64,000 bases of DNA from an uncultured Legionella sp. (GTDB lineage Bacteria; Pseudomonadota; Gammaproteobacteria; Legionellales; Legionellaceae). The position numbers were made by a program, and so were the translations under genes. The stretch is from NCBI GenBank assembly GCA_902168255.1, contig CABHON010000022.1, forward strand, positions 62,001 to 126,000, read 5' to 3'. The first letter of the stretch is position 1, and each line of letters begins with the position of its first letter. Below are positions 1 through 8,875 of this stretch, in pieces. The notes under the pieces are model-generated. The model saw only the letters and a program-made list of their open reading frames with translations. It had not been told where the DNA came from and made no database searches.

Positions 1-2
1 CA

Positions 3-956
3 GAGAAAATGCTTTCTGAATGTATACAAAACGTTGTTTACTATGGTGATCTGAATTTAGGTGAAACAGGAGCTTCCAATCCCAATCGGTGGCCTGACTT
101 TTTAAAATTAGATAGAAATACTGCATCAAGCAGGTTAGAACAAATAGTTAATGAGCAATTTCCCAATAAGGCATTTTCACAATTTTTAGTCTATGGCAAC
201 TCAGACTTTGAGAGAGAAGGGTTAGCCGCTTATTTTCCTACATCTGCCCATATTGTACTTAAAACTGCCTCAATACAAGGACAGCAAAAAATAGTCCAAG
301 CTGTGATGGATGAAAAAGCTAAGCAGGTTCAAATTAATAAAGAGAGTGCCCAAGAAAAAAGATCACAACGATCATCACGTCGCGCTAGTCATATTACTAG
401 TCCTGAAAATACTATGGAAAGAACATCAAATCGTGAAACGATTGTGCCCTCTATTATTAATGATGTTACTTCTAATGTGGAAGAATTCTTCAACCCTGCT
501 CCGTTGGAGTCAAATGATGAGCTTCCACTAACACCTACGCATGTACCAGAAACTCCACCTATCACTGAAACACACCAAATTATAGAACCAACGCGTAGAC
601 GAGGAGTTAGCAGCCTTTTTTCTTGTTGGGCATGTTTCAGTAGACGACCACCTGCTTCTGCCTCTACACAGGTTCGAGCTAATGAAGAGCATAATGTGCT
701 GCAACCAGAAAGAGATGTGTTGGATGAGAACATTAGTGTTGGTGTTAGTAGCAATCCTGGTTCACAAGCAAGTAATCAAAGTAGAGGTAGCACGGGAAGC
801 AATCTGTTACTTAATGTTCTTAAAGGAAGAGAGGCGGCAGCTCCTGTTCAACCTGAGACGTCATTAACGGGTACATTAGAAGAAAGCCAAGAAGGTCTTA
901 AGAAAGATCGTAGTAGGGCGGGTACAAGACCCGCCCTACACAGAAAAATTGTGTAG
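3..956 (+). CDS. Hypothetical protein, probably truncated by the window edge
   Basis: I do not recognise this protein. The first ATG is at 9, but the frame is open to the window edge, so the true start probably lies upstream. About 110 N-terminal residues look globular and helical. They are followed by a roughly 200-residue low-complexity tail rich in Ser, Pro, Glu and Thr, broken near residues 200-212 by a Cys/Arg patch (SCWACFSRRPP). The last ~14 codons run through a perfect hairpin repeat, so the natural C-terminus may have been replaced by repeat sequence. The tail composition and the helical neighbour downstream would suit a secreted effector, but that is inference only. Confidence 0.55.
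   Translation, partial: EKMLSECIQNVVYYGDLNLGETGASNPNRWPDFLKLDRNTASSRLEQIVNEQFPNKAFSQFLVYGNSDFEREGLAAYFPTSAHIVLKTASIQGQQKIVQAVMDEKAKQVQINKESAQEKRSQRSSRRASHITSPENTMERTSNRETIVPSIINDVTSNVEEFFNPAPLESNDELPLTPTHVPETPPITETHQIIEPTRRRGVSSLFSCWACFSRRPPASASTQVRANEEHNVLQPERDVLDENISVGVSSNPGSQASNQSRGSTGSNLLLNVLKGREAAAPVQPETSLTGTLEESQEGLKKDRSRAGTRPALHRKIV
913..956. repeat. Tandem hairpins overlapping the end of a coding region
   Basis: A perfect 11-bp stem (GTAGGGCGGGT at 913-923 with ACCCGCCCTAC at 929-939, 5-nt loop) is followed by an overlapping second stem (CTACACA at 936-942 with TGTGTAG at 950-956). No U-run follows, so it is not a classic intrinsic terminator. It looks like a dispersed palindromic repeat that supplies the stop codon of the upstream gene. 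Confidence 0.6.
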
Positions 957-1062
957 GTGGGCAATTGGGCGTAGGATAGTTTAATTTGTTATTGTTACTG
1001 AAAAATGTTACCATATCTCGCTGAATATTAAGGCATTTTTGAATTAATGCATGCGGTGATAA

Positions 1063-2448
1063 ATGCCAGGAACGACATCTCAATTACTAGACTCATTTAG
1101 ACGCTCTTCTCACGAGTTACTAGATGGATTGTCCGATATTAAACTTCATTTAAAGCCTTCTTCCAATACTTTTAAAGTTTATCCCCATAATTTTTCCGAT
1201 GAGGAAATTACCCGTCCTGATTCACCAGATACAAGTAATACTGAAGAATCTGTTAATATGCTAGTAGAGAAAAGTCGTTCAATTAATGGCCAGTATTATG
1301 ATATTTCCTCTTTTCGGTCTGTGTTGATATTAGCTGAACGGGCATTTTCTTTTATTGATAAAATGCCGGGGGCAAATAGTGACAATTATGAGGCAATGAA
1401 AAGAAATATGGTGGCTATTAGGAAAATAGCCGACAACATACATGCATTGCAACGACCTAACCATTTTATTATTGATGCTGCTTATATACAAAAAGTAACA
1501 AAATATATGATAAGTATTAATAAAAAAATGGAGGAATTTTCCCCAGAGGAAAAAGATTCCAATTTGAAGAAGATTCCGACAATCAGTGATAAGAAATCAG
1601 CGCTATTAGCAGAATTTTTATTAACTTGTTTAGAAATGCTTCGAAATACCTATCTTCTCGATGAGAACAAAAAAGATATTGAAGCAAAATGGCAATTACG
1701 CTCTATTCCAATGCGTCTCTCAGGCCAGAAAGTGTTGAATATGTCCGAAGAAAGAAAAAAAGCCAACACTTTATTCTATCTTCTTAAAGCGCGTTTTGAT
1801 GATTATAAAGATCAATATAAAGAGAAATCTACGACGGCATCAAATATCATTAACGTATTAAAAATACGTGAAGTAAGATTAGTGCGTGAAAGCACTCATG
1901 ATTACGATTATCTTTCTGCTATTTCGGAAGAAAATTTTATTAAATTACAAAAGGCAAGTTTAGATTATCTTCAAGAGCTTATTGATTACCCTGAAGAATA
2001 TATGCCGATTTTAAATCATGAAGAGATTCAAAGATCTTTAAAAGATTTAATGGCGAATGACTATCCTGATTTATGGGTTTCGATTTCAAAAAATTCAATC
2101 AAAAGATCCGAATTATATGCAAGCTTTGCTTTTAGCGAACCCAATGTGCTGAATGCTTATATAGCTGCGCCTACTGACATTAATAAAGAACATTTAATGA
2201 AAAGAATACAAGAAGAATTGATATACTTAAACCTTCCTTCAACTCTTAACGATGAGGAGCAATCGTCGATATCGATGTTCACTGAGGATGAGTTTTTAGA
2301 AAGGAAGAATTTGCGTTCTGTCATGATGAATAGATTTACGGGTGTTCTTAATGGACTACACACTATTTTTTCTAAACCATTTGTTGAAGATGATTCAATT
2401 CTCAATGAGTCCCAACCCATAAAAATTTCCTTCCCAAATAAAAAGTGA
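1063..2448 (+). CDS. Hypothetical helical protein, effector-like
   Basis: A 461-residue soluble protein with no signal peptide or membrane segment. It is strongly charged and predicted by eye to be mostly alpha-helical, with several short Lys/Glu-rich helices (for example residues 150-230). I recognise no catalytic motif. The ATG at 1063 has only a weak upstream purine run, so the start is uncertain. It stands alone between the first gene and the accD promoter and may be a Dot/Icm-type substrate; the polar C-terminus fits loosely, but nothing in the window proves secretion. Confidence 0.6.
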   Translation: MPGTTSQLLDSFRRSSHELLDGLSDIKLHLKPSSNTFKVYPHNFSDEEITRPDSPDTSNTEESVNMLVEKSRSINGQYYDISSFRSVLILAERAFSFIDKMPGANSDNYEAMKRNMVAIRKIADNIHALQRPNHFIIDAAYIQKVTKYMISINKKMEEFSPEEKDSNLKKIPTISDKKSALLAEFLLTCLEMLRNTYLLDENKKDIEAKWQLRSIPMRLSGQKVLNMSEERKKANTLFYLLKARFDDYKDQYKEKSTTASNIINVLKIREVRLVRESTHDYDYLSAISEENFIKLQKASLDYLQELIDYPEEYMPILNHEEIQRSLKDLMANDYPDLWVSISKNSIKRSELYASFAFSEPNVLNAYIAAPTDINKEHLMKRIQEELIYLNLPSTLNDEEQSSISMFTEDEFLERKNLRSVMMNRFTGVLNGLHTIFSKPFVEDDSILNESQPIKISFPNKK

Positions 2449-2457
2449 GGTGCTATC

Positions 2458-2486
2458 TTGAAGAAAGTGGACTTTTTTAGGATAAT
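2458..2486 (+). promoter_or_regulatory. Sigma70-type promoter for accD-ubiC-ubiA
   Basis: TTGAAG (2458-2463) and GATAAT (2481-2486) are separated by exactly 17 bp and end 32 bp before the accD ATG. It lies just after the stop of the preceding gene. Pattern match only; no start-site data. Confidence 0.5.
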
Positions 2487-2518
2487 GGTTAATTATTTTT
2501 AATGAGATTATTATTACC

Positions 2519-3409
2519 ATGAGTTGGTTTTCAAAGTTATTGCCTTCACGTATTCGAACGGAGACAGGAGAGAAGAAAGGAGTTCCAGAGGGTCTTTGGA
2601 CAAAATGTAAGTCATGTGGAGCGGTTTTATACCGTGCAGAATTAACACGTTCTTTAGAAGTTTGTCCTAAATGTGATTATCACCATCGCATGGAAGTGCG
2701 TGAACGTATTCGCATTTTATTGGATGAAGGGTATCAAGTAGAGATTGCTGAAGAATTAGAACCTATTGATCGATTAAAGTTCCGGGATTCAAAAAAATAT
2801 AAGGAACGTATTTCATCTGCTCAAAAAAGTACCGGAGAAAATGAAGCTATTGTTGCTATGAAAGGGAGGATAGCGGGCATTCCTGTTGTATTGTGTTGCT
2901 TTAATTTTGAATTTATGGGCGGCTCCATGGGCGCTTCTGTAGGGGAAAAATTTGTTCTTGCAGCTGAGATGGCTATTCAGGAAAATAGTTCCTTTATTTG
3001 TGTGTCTGCTAGTGGTGGTGCACGTATGCAAGAAGGTTTATCTTCTTTAATGCAAATGGCCAGAACCAGTGCTGTTTTAGGAAAATTAGCGCAAGCAGGT
3101 TTACCTTTTATTTCAATTTTAACTGATCCTACAATGGGTGGGGTAACCGCAAGTTTAGCTATGTTAGGTGATATCATTATGGCGGAGCCAGGCGCATTGA
3201 TTGGTTTTGCCGGACCGCGTGTAATTGAACAAACCGTAAGACAAACCTTGCCTGAAGGTTTTCAACGCAGTGAGTTTCTTTTAGAACATGGGCATATTGA
3301 TATGATTGTCGATCGCCGTCAAATGCGTGCAAAACTAGCTCATATATTGTCTAAGTTGACGCATAAACCTGCAGAAAATATTGAACTCGATGAGTCAGTG
3401 GATAAGTGA
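2519..3409 (+). CDS. accD: Acetyl-CoA carboxylase carboxyltransferase subunit beta
   Basis: AccD, with AccA, transfers the carboxyl group from carboxybiotin to acetyl-CoA, making malonyl-CoA for fatty acid synthesis in the cytoplasm. The four-cysteine zinc ribbon is visible at Cys30, Cys33, Cys49 and Cys52 (C-x2-C-x15-C-x2-C). The crotonase-like carboxyltransferase core follows, with Gly-rich oxyanion segments ([11 protein letters not shown] near residue 160 and MGGVTAS near 205). At 296 aa it has the usual length. It heads an overlapping operon with ubiC and ubiA. folC, the common downstream partner in gammaproteobacteria, is absent. Identity is clear. Confidence 0.96.
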   Translation: MSWFSKLLPSRIRTETGEKKGVPEGLWTKCKSCGAVLYRAELTRSLEVCPKCDYHHRMEVRERIRILLDEGYQVEIAEELEPIDRLKFRDSKKYKERISSAQKSTGENEAIVAMKGRIAGIPVVLCCFNFEFMGGSMGASVGEKFVLAAEMAIQENSSFICVSASGGARMQEGLSSLMQMARTSAVLGKLAQAGLPFISILTDPTMGGVTASLAMLGDIIMAEPGALIGFAGPRVIEQTVRQTLPEGFQRSEFLLEHGHIDMIVDRRQMRAKLAHILSKLTHKPAENIELDESVDK

Positions 3410-3911
3410 TTTAAATACTTTGTCCATGAAGCCATCTGCGGTGATGCAAGGATGGCTTCAAACCACCACACCTATCACGGATAAAGCGAAATCTCTTTGT
3501 CATCATGTCAGCTTAAAATTATTGAATGAACGATGGGAAAAAAGAAATGGAACCTCTCTCTTTGTGCGCGAAATTCTGATTTTGTGTGATGAAAAACCAG
3601 CTTGGTATGCTGAGACATTAATCCCTCAGACAACATATACGCATCGCGAAGCTCAATTTAATTCCCTTAATACGTGTCCTATTAATATCATTTTATTTAA
3701 TGACCCGGCTATTATTCGTGAACCGTTTATTTATGCATATTTACTCCCTGAGAATAAAGAATACCAACAAGCAGTTCAACATGTTAAAAATATCAAACCT
3801 TTATCACTCTGGGCAAGAAAATCTGTATTTCGAATTGATGATGAACCTTTGTCTATTATGGAAGTATTTTTTCATGATGTATTAGAAGACATTCAGGAAA
3901 GTAAAATATGA
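3390..3911 (+). CDS. ubiC: Chorismate pyruvate-lyase
   Basis: Chorismate lyase converts chorismate to 4-hydroxybenzoate plus pyruvate, the first committed step of ubiquinone synthesis. The family pattern is seen: an N-terminal W-L-x(n)-T segment, the central FVREILIL strand, and the C-terminal L-W-x-R-x-S-x-F followed by [10 protein letters not shown] chose the ATG at 3390; a TTG at 3381 would add three residues, and neither has a strong ribosome binding site. The gene overlaps accD by 20 bp and shares an ATGA with ubiA, the next enzyme of the pathway, which supports the call. Confidence 0.88.
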   Translation: MSQWISDLNTLSMKPSAVMQGWLQTTTPITDKAKSLCHHVSLKLLNERWEKRNGTSLFVREILILCDEKPAWYAETLIPQTTYTHREAQFNSLNTCPINIILFNDPAIIREPFIYAYLLPENKEYQQAVQHVKNIKPLSLWARKSVFRIDDEPLSIMEVFFHDVLEDIQESKI

Positions 3912-4750
3912 TAAAGTCAGCTTATTTACGGTTGATGCGGGTGGATAAACCAGTTGGTTTCTGGTTGTTATTATGGCCAACCTTATGGGCATTGTGGATA
4001 GCTTCAGGAGGCCAGGTTGCTATAAAACTTCTATTCATTTTTGTTGCTGGTGTTTTTGTAATGCGTTCCGCCGGATGTGTAGTGAATGATATTGCTGATA
4101 GAAAATTTGATCCACATGTGACACGAACATTTAACCGTCCTTTAGCAGCAAAAGAAATAACCCTGACAAAAGCCATTATGTTATTAGGCATTTTGCTTTT
4201 ATGTGCATTAGGTCTGGTTTTATGTCTCAATGAGTTATGTTTTCAATTAGCGTGTATGGGGCTGGTCATTACTTTGGTTTATCCCCTGATGAAACGATGG
4301 ATTTATGCCCCTCAACTAGTGTTAGGCTTAGCTTTTAGTTTAGGTATTCCCATGGCATTTGCTGCCGTATCAGGCAGTCTTACTCACTTTTCCTGGATAT
4401 TGTGGATTATTGGAGTTTTGTGGCCGATTATTTATGACACGTTGTATGCCATGGTGGATAGAAAAGATGATTTAAAATTAGGGCTTCATTCTACGGCAAT
4501 CTGGTTCGGCAAATGGGATCGAGTGGTTATTGGTCTATTGGAAATCATTTGGTTAGGCCTCTGGATTATATTTGGCCTGCAATATCATTTAGGCATCTTT
4601 TTTTATATAAGCCTAGTGATGACTGCCTTATATTTTTTCTATGAGCATTACACTATTCGGGAACGGGCACCAGAACAATGCTTTAATGCCTTTATCCATC
4701 ATGCATGGATGGGGGGGATTATTTTTTTTGGGATTTTACTCAGTACGTAA
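3908..4750 (+). CDS. ubiA: 4-hydroxybenzoate octaprenyltransferase
   Basis: An inner-membrane prenyltransferase that attaches the polyprenyl tail to 4-hydroxybenzoate, the product of UbiC. Both Asp-rich, Mg-binding motifs are present: N60-D61-x2-D64-x3-D68 (NDIADRKFD) and the second around D177-D188 (YDTLYAMVDRKDD). About eight or nine hydrophobic helices span 280 residues, the normal length. It overlaps ubiC by 4 bp. The family's RVDKPVG motif near the N-terminus is intact. Confidence 0.95.
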   Translation: MIKSAYLRLMRVDKPVGFWLLLWPTLWALWIASGGQVAIKLLFIFVAGVFVMRSAGCVVNDIADRKFDPHVTRTFNRPLAAKEITLTKAIMLLGILLLCALGLVLCLNELCFQLACMGLVITLVYPLMKRWIYAPQLVLGLAFSLGIPMAFAAVSGSLTHFSWILWIIGVLWPIIYDTLYAMVDRKDDLKLGLHSTAIWFGKWDRVVIGLLEIIWLGLWIIFGLQYHLGIFFYISLVMTALYFFYEHYTIRERAPEQCFNAFIHHAWMGGIIFFGILLST

Positions 4751-4821
4751 CCTATAAGATCCGCTCGTATCATTCTTGAAAATAAGATGAGATATCTCAA
4801 GTATTCAAAAATTAACAATAC

Positions 4822-4846
4822 TCCGAAAATGGCGTACATTTTCGGA
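4822..4846. repeat. Hairpin directly before an ATPase remnant
   Basis: Perfect 10-bp inverted repeat (TCCGAAAATG at 4822-4831, CATTTTCGGA at 4837-4846) with a 5-nt loop. It ends one base before the ATG of the P-loop remnant at 4848. The left arm's CTCCGAAAA recurs as a direct repeat at 4852-4860. The arrangement parallels the palindrome at 48994-49035. Confidence 0.7.
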
Positions 4847-4847
4847 T

Positions 4848-5012
4848 ATGACTCCGAAAAAAAATATTGTTTTACGTCTTCTCCAATTACCCAAAGAATG
4901 TAATTTTTTTCTCTTTGGCGCGCGAAATACAGGGAAAAGTACCTTGCTAAGATTACAATTTCCCAAAGAAACCCCTTTATGGATTGATCTTTTTAAAATC
5001 CACGTTAGTTGA
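4848..5012 (+). pseudogene. N-terminal remnant of an AAA_14/DUF4143-type ATPase
   Basis: A 54-codon reading frame encodes a start very like the AAA_14 (DUF4143) ATPases: LLQLPKECNFFLFGARNTGK followed by STLLRLQFP and PLWIDLF. The Walker A motif G-x4-GKS is intact (GARNTGKS). Full-length family members have roughly 370-400 residues, whereas this one stops right after the IDL strand that follows the P-loop, so it is a truncated relic. It lies in the gap between ubiA and the convergent rfaE1, with a perfect hairpin one base upstream of its ATG. Family assignment is by pattern memory. Confidence 0.6.
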
Positions 5013-5021
5013 AATAATCTC

Positions 5022-5969
5022 TTACCCATGCGATTGATGAGCAATGGCTTCTTCCAACTCTGGAACGGTAACACTAGCGGCGCCCACGTGACCAACAACG
5101 ATACCAGCAGCCATATTGGCAATGGCGGCAGCTTCCGGTAAATCAACTCCTTGAGCAACGGCACAAGCAAGAACTGCAACAACTGTGTCTCCCGCACCAG
5201 TGACATCATATACTTCTCGAGCCATCGCTGGTAAATGAAGGGGAGGACTATCGTGACGTAAAATCATCATGCCTTTACTTCCGAGTGTTACAATAAGCGC
5301 GCCTAAATCCAAGGCTTCGATTAAAATGTTTCCTTTCTCGGCTAATATTTCATCAGTTTCGCAATGACCGACAATTTGCTCAAATTCTTTTAAATTGGGG
5401 GTTAATAAAGAAGCACCGCGGTAACGCGTAAAATCTGTGCCTTTGGGATCAACAAAAACAGGCTTATTGACTTTGCGTGCTTTTTCAATAAGGAAATTGA
5501 CAGAGCTTAATGTGCCTTTGCCATAATCAGAGAGAATAACAACATCGGCCTCAGCAAGAAGCTTTTCATATTGCTCTTCCATCACTGTTTTACAGAGTTG
5601 TGCTAAAGACTCTTCAAAATCAATTCGAATCAATTGTTGATTTTGACTGATTACTCGTAATTTAGTAATAGTAGGAATAGTAGGTTCTTCTTGGAAATAA
5701 CCGTTGACACGATCAAGATGGCCTTTTAAAGAGCTTCCTGCTTCGTCAATACCAATGATTCCTAATAAATCAGCGCGAGCACCAAGGGAAACAATATTAA
5801 GTGCCACGTTTCCAGCACCTCCGGCGCATTCTTTTACTTGATTGACATGAACAATCGATACAGGTGCTTCGGGAGAAATGCGGGAGACACCGCCGTACCA
5901 ATAGCGATCCAGCATAACATCTCCAACCACCAACACTTTTGCTTGGTTAAAAGCAGGTAATTTAATCAT
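5022..5969 (-). CDS. rfaE1: D-glycero-beta-D-manno-heptose-7-phosphate kinase (HldE kinase half)
   Basis: A PfkB-family sugar kinase that makes heptose-1,7-bisphosphate for the ADP-heptose of the LPS inner core. With the ATG at 5969 the protein is 315 aa and begins MIKLPAF, matching the E. coli HldE N-terminus; an upstream in-frame ATG would add 33 atypical residues. The family motifs GDVMLDRYWYG and SRISPEAPV are present. The PfkB signature (DVTGAGDT) near residue 258 holds the catalytic Asp. E. coli HldE also has a fused adenylyltransferase domain. Here that half is a separate gene about 21 kb away (26795-27286), so the bifunctional enzyme is split. Confidence 0.9.
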   Translation of the reverse strand: MIKLPAFNQAKVLVVGDVMLDRYWYGGVSRISPEAPVSIVHVNQVKECAGGAGNVALNIVSLGARADLLGIIGIDEAGSSLKGHLDRVNGYFQEEPTIPTITKLRVISQNQQLIRIDFEESLAQLCKTVMEEQYEKLLAEADVVILSDYGKGTLSSVNFLIEKARKVNKPVFVDPKGTDFTRYRGASLLTPNLKEFEQIVGHCETDEILAEKGNILIEALDLGALIVTLGSKGMMILRHDSPPLHLPAMAREVYDVTGAGDTVVAVLACAVAQGVDLPEAAAIANMAAGIVVGHVGAASVTVPELEEAIAHQSHG

Positions 5970-6024
5970 TATGTTTATTGTTCCAATATAAAATTTTATG
6001 AATTCTACCATTTTTGTGAGGAAT

Positions 6025-6054
6025 TGACACTTAAAACTCAAATCTTCTATACTG
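6025..6054 (+). promoter_or_regulatory. Strong sigma70-type promoter for the yciO-type gene
   Basis: A consensus -35 TTGACA (6025-6030) and TATACT (6049-6054) are spaced by 18 bp, about 40 bp before the ATG at 6094. It lies in the divergent region with rfaE1. This is one of the best promoter matches in the window. Confidence 0.7.
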
Positions 6055-6093
6055 AAGCATGGGTTCACTTTTATTTTTGAGTTGAAATAGCTT

Positions 6094-6714
6094 ATGGGAC
6101 AATTTTTTTCTATTCATCCAGATAACCCTCAGTCCCGTTTAATTCGGGAAGCTGTGAATGTGATACAGAAAGGAGGGATTATTGTGTATCCGACTGATTC
6201 TGGATATGCCTTAGGATGTGAGCTCAGTAATAAAGCGGCTTTAGAGCGAATTCGACAATTAAGGCATCTGGATAAAAATCATAATATGACGCTAGTTTGT
6301 CGTGATCTCTCCGAATTAAGTACTTATGCGCGTGTTAGCAATGTTATCTTTCGACTATTAAAAAGTTTTACACCGGGCGCCTATACATTTATTTTAAACG
6401 CCACCAGTGAAGTACCTCGACGCATGCTTCATCCCAAAAAAAGAACATTAGGACTCCGGATTCCAGATAATGCTATTTGTCTATCGTTATTAGACTGCTT
6501 GGAAGCACCTTTAATTAGTACCACATTAATTTTGCCTGATGCAGATGCGCCATTGACCGAACCAGCAGCGATTTATGATATTTTAGGTAATCAGATTGAT
6601 TTAATGATTGATGGAGGCGCTTGTGGGCATGAACCAACTACCGTGGTCGATCTTACAGGAGATTATCCTGTCGTATTAAGGGTAGGAAAAGGCGATCCTA
6701 AACCTTTTTTATGA
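6094..6714 (+). CDS. yciO: YciO/Sua5/TsaC-family protein
   Basis: A YrdC-fold protein. TsaC/Sua5 members make threonylcarbamoyl-AMP for tRNA t6A; the YciO branch is a close paralogue of unclear role. Seen here: the basic substrate-binding region (IIVYPTDSGYALGC, residues 28-41), RQLRHLDKNH, the FTPGAYTFIL strand and the C-terminal TTVVDLTGDYPVVLRVGKGD. The 206-residue length and the TDSGYALGC variant (TsaC usually has PTETVYGLG or similar) favour YciO over TsaC. It is monocistronic, with its own strong promoter. Confidence 0.82.
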   Translation: MGQFFSIHPDNPQSRLIREAVNVIQKGGIIVYPTDSGYALGCELSNKAALERIRQLRHLDKNHNMTLVCRDLSELSTYARVSNVIFRLLKSFTPGAYTFILNATSEVPRRMLHPKKRTLGLRIPDNAICLSLLDCLEAPLISTTLILPDADAPLTEPAAIYDILGNQIDLMIDGGACGHEPTTVVDLTGDYPVVLRVGKGDPKPFL

Positions 6715-6878
6715 TATACTCCCAACATTTATTTTCTGTTTTGCCAGAGTTCATTTGCATCTACATGTACTACTTGTACATGGGATGTTCATGTCGATTT
6801 CTCTCGCTGCCGATAAATCAAAATGGCCAATTGCTGTGAGTAAATTACAATATTTTCTTTAATTCAATAGGAGACTGA
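6715..6878. other. Intergenic stretch with a short palindrome
   Basis: No gene is seen. It contains the 7-bp-arm palindrome CATGTAC-N5-GTACATG at 6764-6782. A similar CATGTACT-x-TTGTACA core occurs in the 123-bp repeats inside ttcA, so this may be a degenerate relic of the same repeat family. A GGAG ribosome binding site precedes the GTG start of trpS. Confidence 0.4.
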
Positions 6879-8093
6879 GTGTTAAATACTACATTATCTG
6901 AAAAGCATGTGGTTTCTGGAATGAGAGTGACAGGAGCTCTGCACCTGGGACATTATCATGGTGTCTTAAAAAATTGGTTAAAATTACAGCATGAATATGC
7001 TTGTTTTTTCTTTGCTGCGGATTGGCATGGATTGACAACGGGTTATGAAGATCCTGCTATCATTAAAAACTCTATTTGGGATATGATTATTGATTGGTTA
7101 GCAGTAGGAATTCACCATGGACACGCGCATGTTTTTATTCAGTCTTGGGTGCCGGAACATGCGGAGTTAAATTTATTACTTTCCATGATTACGCCGTTAG
7201 GTTGGCTAGAGCGTATTCCTTCTTATAAAGATCAAATGAATAAATTAAGCGATGTTGATCTTAATACGTTGGGTTTCTTAGGATATCCCCTATTGCAAGC
7301 GGCTGATATTCTTATGTACGGTGCACATTATGTACCTGTGGGTGAAGATCAAGTGCCACATATTGAGTTTGCCCGGGATGTGGCAAGACGGTTTAATTTC
7401 CTGTATGGCCGAGAGCCCGGTTATGAGCAATTAGCTGAAAAAGCCATTGAAAAAATGGGCAAGAAGACTGCCAAATATTATCGAGAGTTAAGGAAACGTT
7501 TTCAAGAAAAAGGAGAAGAGGCTGCATTAGAAACCGCGATGGCATTGATTCATGATCAAGCACATGTTTCATTAGGAGACAGAGAGCGGTTAGAAGGTTA
7601 TTTAGAAGGTGGCGGTAAAATAATTTTAACCGAGCCTGAACCATTGTTAACTGATGTTTCTCGATTAGTAGGGGTCGATGGACAAAAAATGTCTAAGTCT
7701 TATGGTAATACCATCAGTTTACGCGAAGAGCCTGAGTCAGTGGAACGAAAAATTTTGACCATGCCTACCGATCCTGCCCGTATTAAACGAACGGATCCGG
7801 GTAATCCTGAACATTGTCCTGTTTGGTCTTTACATAAGGTCTATAGTAATGATGAGACTTGTCGCTGGGTAAAAGAAGGATGTACAACGGCTGGTATTGG
7901 ATGTATTGATTGCAAACGACCCGTTATTGATGCGATTAATAAAGAATTAGCACCTATTCAAGAAGCGGTAAAAGAGTATCAATCGGATTTGGGGCGAGTA
8001 AAAAATATTGTGGCAGAAGGCAGTGAAGTTGCTTCTCAAGAAGCTCGGCATACCTTAGCGAGAGTAAAGGAAGCAATGGGGCTTGATTATTAA
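6879..8093 (+). CDS. trpS: Tryptophanyl-tRNA synthetase, long form
   Basis: A class I aminoacyl-tRNA synthetase that charges tRNA-Trp. The HIGH signature appears as HLGH (residues 22-25) and KMSKS near residue 270. The start is GTG at 6879, preceded by a GGAG ribosome binding site 5 bases upstream. At 404 aa it is longer than the roughly 330-residue E. coli enzyme. The extra length lies between the Rossmann core and KMSKS (about residues 190-260, a charged helical stretch) and near the C-terminus, where several cysteines (CTTAGIGCIDC) resemble a metal site. Long forms of this type are known in some gammaproteobacteria. It overlaps scpA by one base. Confidence 0.95.
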   Translation: MLNTTLSEKHVVSGMRVTGALHLGHYHGVLKNWLKLQHEYACFFFAADWHGLTTGYEDPAIIKNSIWDMIIDWLAVGIHHGHAHVFIQSWVPEHAELNLLLSMITPLGWLERIPSYKDQMNKLSDVDLNTLGFLGYPLLQAADILMYGAHYVPVGEDQVPHIEFARDVARRFNFLYGREPGYEQLAEKAIEKMGKKTAKYYRELRKRFQEKGEEAALETAMALIHDQAHVSLGDRERLEGYLEGGGKIILTEPEPLLTDVSRLVGVDGQKMSKSYGNTISLREEPESVERKILTMPTDPARIKRTDPGNPEHCPVWSLHKVYSNDETCRWVKEGCTTAGIGCIDCKRPVIDAINKELAPIQEAVKEYQSDLGRVKNIVAEGSEVASQEARHTLARVKEAMGLDY

Positions 8094-8875
8094 TGAATCT
8101 TGCACATGGTAGACCCTGGGTGGTGCAAGGTGAGCCTCTCGAAAAAATTCCTGAGGATTTGTATATTCCTCCCGGTGCGCTAGAAATTGTGTTGGAAAAT
8201 TTTGAAGGTCCTTTAGATTTATTATTATATCTCATAAAAAAACAGAATTTAGATATTCTTAATATTCCCATGACGTTAATTACTAAACAATATTTAGAGT
8301 ATATCGCGCTTATAGAGAAAGCTCGTTTTGAGTTGGCGGCAGAATACCTTGTGATGGCTGCCATGTTAATGGAAATAAAATCTCATTTATTACTACCGCG
8401 AAATCCAGATTTGCCCGAAGAAGAGGGTGACCCTCGCATGGAATTGGCACGTCGGCTATTGGAATATGAACGTTATAAAAAAGCAGCGATAGCATTGGAC
8501 GAGCTCTTAAGACAAGATCGCAATTTTTTCAGGATACAAGGAAAGGCTCCGGCTACTTTAGATGTGCCTAAGCCGTTGGCTTCAGTATCTTTACAGGATT
8601 TGTTGGCTGCTTTTCATGACATCCAAGAGCGATTGGAACAACGTAAAAGTCATCAAATACAGAAAGAGCCTTTGACAGTAAGTGATCGTATTGATCATAT
8701 ATTACAACATCTTCAAGTATCTCAATCTGTCCATTTTCATACCTTATTCTCCTCACATGAAGGACGAATAGGTATTATTGTAACTTTTATGGCTATTTTA
8801 GAATTAGCCCGACAATTTGTTATTGAGCTAACCCAAGGAGCGCCTTTTGAGCCTATCCACATCAGAAAATTATAA
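8093..8875 (+). CDS. scpA: Segregation and condensation protein A
   Basis: ScpA is the kleisin subunit that bridges SMC heads in the bacterial condensin. The conserved N-terminal block LENFEGPLDLLLYLIKKQNLDILNIPM (residues 30-56) and the C-terminal winged-helix end (FVIELTQG...PIHI) are evident. Length (260 aa) is normal. The ATG overlaps the trpS stop by one base and the gene overlaps scpB by 29 bp, the usual scpA-scpB coupling. No smc gene is in the window. Confidence 0.93.
   Translation: MNLAHGRPWVVQGEPLEKIPEDLYIPPGALEIVLENFEGPLDLLLYLIKKQNLDILNIPMTLITKQYLEYIALIEKARFELAAEYLVMAAMLMEIKSHLLLPRNPDLPEEEGDPRMELARRLLEYERYKKAAIALDELLRQDRNFFRIQGKAPATLDVPKPLASVSLQDLLAAFHDIQERLEQRKSHQIQKEPLTVSDRIDHILQHLQVSQSVHFHTLFSSHEGRIGIIVTFMAILELARQFVIELTQGAPFEPIHIRKL
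8835..8840 (+). promoter_or_regulatory. Ribosome binding site fixing a TTG start for scpB
   Basis: AAGGAG at 8835-8840, six bases before TTG at 8847, is a near-perfect Shine-Dalgarno inside scpA. It supports a TTG start and a 29-bp overlap. Confidence 0.6.

Noticed and set aside
4805..5209. Minus-strand 134-codon frame near the ATPase remnant
   Set aside because: It overlaps rfaE1 in another frame and has no family-like sequence, while the plus-strand frame at 4848 has a clear P-loop.
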